A model generated the notes under the pieces. The model had not been told where the DNA came from, searched no databases, and saw only the letters and a program-made list of their open reading frames with translations. 32,109 nucleotides of DNA from Oscillospiraceae bacterium. Its GTDB lineage: Bacteria > Bacillota > Clostridia > Oscillospirales > CAG-382. Each line of letters starts with the position of its first letter. Within the stretch, counting starts at the first letter, position 1. Below are positions 29,905-32,109 of the stretch, piece after piece. The stretch covers positions 1 to 32,109 of the forward strand of contig SVTH01000009.1 in assembly GCA_015063885.1 (NCBI GenBank). Direction: 5' to 3'. The translations under genes were made by a program, and so were the position numbers.

Positions 29905-30315
29905 TTATTCGTCGTCTTCGTCCTCGTCGCAGTCCTCACAGACTACGTTGAGCATTTTGCCGCAGGCGGGGCATTCCAACTGCTCGCAGTCTTCCAGCTC
30001 CTCTTCCTCGATGCAGATCTCTTCACCGCAGGCGGGGCATTCCAGCTCTACGATGTCGTCTTCATCACAGCCATCGCAGTAATCGCACTCGTCAAGACCG
30101 TAAACCTCGGTCTCAACCTCGGCCAGATCGGTATCCAGCTCGTCGATGTAATCACGCATTGCGGCGGTCTCATCCTCCAGATCGGAAACTGCCAGGGAAA
30201 GATCCTCCAGCAGGTCGGCAATGGCGGCGAACAGCTTGCCCTCGTCGGAGGACTCGCTCATCTTCATGCCTGCCATCAAGCCCTTCAGGTATGCGGCCTT
30301 TTCAGATACTGTCAT
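29905..30315 (-). CDS. CD1247 N-terminal domain-containing zinc-ribbon protein
   Basis: A 136-residue acidic protein. Residues 1-70 match the N-terminal domain I associate with the CD1247 family of Clostridia (EKAAYLKGLMAGM, EGKLFAAIADLLEDLSLAVSDLEDE, DYIDELDTDLAEVE), predicted helical. Residues 77-129 are Cys-rich (CDYCDGC, ECPACGEEIC, ECPACGK, CEDC), likely zinc ribbons, ahead of a DEDEDDE tail. Function is unknown. The ATG is two bases after the efp stop, so it is co-expressed with efp. Confidence 0.88.
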   Translation of the reverse strand: MTVSEKAAYLKGLMAGMKMSESSDEGKLFAAIADLLEDLSLAVSDLEDETAAMRDYIDELDTDLAEVETEVYGLDECDYCDGCDEDDIVELECPACGEEICIEEEELEDCEQLECPACGKMLNVVCEDCDEDEDDE

Positions 30316-30317
30316 GA

Positions 30318-30878
30318 TTACTTCACCCTTTCCAGATATTCGCCGGTACGGGTATCGATACGGATCATTTCGCCCTCGTTGATGAACATGGGCACCTTGA
30401 CCTCGGCACCGGTCTCCACCTTAGCGTTCTTGGTAACGTTGGTAGCGGTGTTGCCCTTCACGCCGGGCTCTGCCTCTACGATCTGCAGCTCAACGAACAT
30501 GGGGGGCTCAACGGAGAACACGTTGCCCTTGTAGGAAAGGAGCTTACAGATGGACTCTTCCTTCACGAACTTGAAGGAATCGGGGAGCTTCTCCTCTTCA
30601 ACGGGAACCATGTCGAAGGTCTCCATATCCAGGAAGTAATACAGACCGCTGTCGTTGTAGCTGTACTGCATCTCTCTGCGGTCAACGGTTGCGGTGGGGA
30701 ACTTTGCGGTGGGGTTGAAAGAGGTCTCGATTACGGCACCGGAGATCACGTTTCTGTACTTGGTACGAACGAACGCCGCGCCCTTACCGGGCTTTACGTG
30801 CTGGAACTCGATGACCTGCATGACCTGACCGTCCATCTCGAAGGTCAGACCGTTTCTGAAATCACCTGCTAAAATCAT
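30318..30878 (-). CDS. efp: Elongation factor P
   Basis: A 186-residue EF-P, which relieves ribosome stalling at polyproline. The N-terminal KOW-like domain carries the exposed loop [14 protein letters not shown] with Lys32, the site modified in many bacteria. The OB domains follow ([19 protein letters not shown] and [42 protein letters not shown]). The ATG follows AAGGAGGA with good spacing. It has its own promoter downstream of the aminopeptidase gene and leads the CD1247-type gene. Confidence 0.97.
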   Translation of the reverse strand: MILAGDFRNGLTFEMDGQVMQVIEFQHVKPGKGAAFVRTKYRNVISGAVIETSFNPTAKFPTATVDRREMQYSYNDSGLYYFLDMETFDMVPVEEEKLPDSFKFVKEESICKLLSYKGNVFSVEPPMFVELQIVEAEPGVKGNTATNVTKNAKVETGAEVKVPMFINEGEMIRIDTRTGEYLERVK

Positions 30879-30943
30879 GGGTTTATCCTCCTTAAGATCT
30901 TTCCTGCAAATGCAGAAAAGAAGTCATATTATTTCTGCGTACC

Positions 30944-30972
30944 ATTTTAGTACATTTTCCCTCGTTTGTCAA
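30944..30972 (-). promoter_or_regulatory. Promoter of efp
   Basis: On the minus strand, TTGACA (30967-30972) and TAAAAT (30944-30949) with a 17-bp spacer. The leader between it and efp contains a small GCAGAAA/TTTCTGC hairpin at about 30912-30938. Confidence 0.82.
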
Positions 30973-30987
30973 GGGGATTTTGGTATT

Positions 30988-32052
30988 TTACAGCTCTAAC
31001 AAACTTTTTTCGCTCTTGGTGAGGTCCTCACAGCCGTTTTCGGTGACCAAAACCAGGTCCTCGATGCGAACGCCGTACTTGCCCTCCAGGTAAATGCCCG
31101 GCTCCACGGTCTGGAGCTGGTTCACGCAGAAGGTATGCTCCCCTCTGGGAGAGGCGTTGGGCGCTTCGTGGATCTCAAGGCCCAGGGAGTGTCCCGTGCC
31201 GTGGCCGAAGTTCGGGCCGTAGCCTGCGGCTTTGATGATGTCTCTTGCGGCGGCGTCCACAGCTTTCCCCGTCATCCCGGGCTTCATGGCGGCGATGGCG
31301 GCCTTCTGTGCGGTGAGGACGGTGTTGTAGATGAGCTTCATCTCCTCGTCCGCCTTGCCCAGCACCACGGTGCGGGTCATATCGGAGCAATAGCCGTTGT
31401 ATCTTGCGCCGTAGTCCATGGTCAGGAAGGAATTCTCGGTGAGCACCACCTTCCCGGGGACGCCGTGGGGCAGGGAGCTCTTCTTGCCGGAGACGGCGAT
31501 GGTCTCGAAGGCCAGGCCGTCGGCGCCGTTCTTGCGCATGAAGTATTCCAGCTCTGCGGCAACCTCCAGCTCGGTAAGACCGGGACGGATGAAGGAGCAG
31601 ATGTGGGCGAAGGCGGCGTCGGTGATGGACTGGGCGGTACGGATATTCTCGATCTCACGGGGCGTTTTGATACGGCGGAGCTCGTCACACAAAGCGGGCT
31701 CGTTCACCAGCTCCACCCCCTCCAGGGTGTCCTCCAGCCTGCGAAGCTGGGCCACGGTGGTTCTGCCGCCGTCGTAGGCGATCCGTTTCATGCCCTTTTC
31801 CTTGGCGTAGTCCGCTACGTCGCCGTACAGCTTGGAGAAGAGGATGGGACGCACGTCGGGGGCCACGCCGCTTCTTGCCGCCTCGATATAGCGGGAATCG
31901 GTCAACAGCAGGGTCTCGTCGGCACCCACCACAACGGCACCGTCGGTAAAGGCAAAGCCCGAGGCCCAATGCTGGGACACCTCGTCCAGCAGGATGGCAC
32001 CGTCAAGTCCTTTTTCCTGCAGTTTCAAAAACAATTTTCTTCCGTTTTCCAT
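30988..32052 (-). CDS. M24-family Xaa-Pro aminopeptidase
   Basis: A 354-residue M24 metallopeptidase (PepP/PepQ-like, cf. B. subtilis YqhT) that removes N-terminal residues before proline. The creatinase-like N-domain ends near residue 125, and the pita-bread domain follows. The five metal ligands are visible: Asp213 and Asp224 (TMDYGARYNGYCSDMTRT), His288 (GHGTGHSLGLEIHE), Glu317 (TVEPGIYLE) and Glu331 (VRIEDLVLV). The ATG follows AAAGGAG with a nine-base spacing. It lies next to efp, as in many Bacillota, but efp has a separate promoter. Its own promoter may extend beyond the window; TATATAAC-like sequence is seen at about 32085-32095. Confidence 0.95.
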   Translation of the reverse strand: MENGRKLFLKLQEKGLDGAILLDEVSQHWASGFAFTDGAVVVGADETLLLTDSRYIEAARSGVAPDVRPILFSKLYGDVADYAKEKGMKRIAYDGGRTTVAQLRRLEDTLEGVELVNEPALCDELRRIKTPREIENIRTAQSITDAAFAHICSFIRPGLTELEVAAELEYFMRKNGADGLAFETIAVSGKKSSLPHGVPGKVVLTENSFLTMDYGARYNGYCSDMTRTVVLGKADEEMKLIYNTVLTAQKAAIAAMKPGMTGKAVDAAARDIIKAAGYGPNFGHGTGHSLGLEIHEAPNASPRGEHTFCVNQLQTVEPGIYLEGKYGVRIEDLVLVTENGCEDLTKSEKSLLEL

Positions 32053-32109
32053 GGGAAACGCTCCTTTATGTCAAGATATTTTCAGTTATATAGCACGCCT
32101 ATATAGGCA

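Overview
This window looks like chromosomal DNA of an anaerobic Gram-positive bacterium of class Clostridia, probably a gut Oscillospirales/Christensenellales-type lineage. The basis is the Bacillota gene order rimP-nusA-rnpM(ylxR)-ylxQ-infB-rbfA-nrnA-truB, a CD1247-type protein next to efp, consensus sigma-A promoters (TTGACA, 17 bp, TATAAT), strong AGGAGG ribosome sites, Gram-positive LexA-type boxes and a dockerin domain. Taxonomy is inferred from gene content, not from a marker search.

Layout. 1-600: gene-free hairpin array, terminator, palindromic repeat and a promoter. 602-5119: a large membrane-anchored LRR/Cys-repeat surface protein, a small Cys-motif protein and an alpha/beta hydrolase. 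5216-6109: solitary DNA methyltransferase with a consensus promoter and TTG start. 6166-8360: serine hydrolase and GNAT operon, divergent from a putative PD-(D/E)XK nuclease-like/winged-helix protein. 8502-11527: two carbohydrate-active enzymes (GHL10 and GH2). 11620-11774: element with perfect 27-bp terminal inverted repeats. 11952-18708: the translation/transcription operon rimP to truB, mostly with stop-start overlaps. 18793-19038: mirror-symmetric hairpin array leading into parB (19059-19934). 19926-20150: DnaA-box cluster with a DnaA-trio-like track, a candidate oriC, also holding two LexA-type boxes. 20244-22192: yigZ and lysC. 22363-24325: AT-richer island with an AlbA_2/GHKL regulator between near-identical 25-nt repeats, beside tRNA-Arg(CCU). 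24593-26203: secreted membrane-anchored metallophosphoesterase. 26245-28150: about 2 kb of non-coding tandem and inverted repeats. 28267-29034: an amidase-dockerin gene with a LexA-type box in its promoter. 29031-32052: amidohydrolase, CD1247 protein, efp and Xaa-Pro aminopeptidase.

How the genes fit together. The central operon is housekeeping (ribosome maturation, antitermination, initiation, tRNA pseudouridylation, nanoRNA turnover). Flanking it are accessory surface and glycan enzymes. ParB beside a DnaA-box cluster points to an origin-proximal locus, although the genes on both sides run toward the cluster.

The most unusual signal is structural. At least four loci carry strings of short hairpins with unrelated stem sequences, joined by a locus-specific linker that is constant in sequence. 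At the clearest three loci the linker runs in one orientation in the left half and inverted in the right half. In the 26-28 kb repeats, homologous copies keep their flanks but carry different hairpins at the same positions. This suggests a modular hairpin-cassette process that I cannot match to a named element class.
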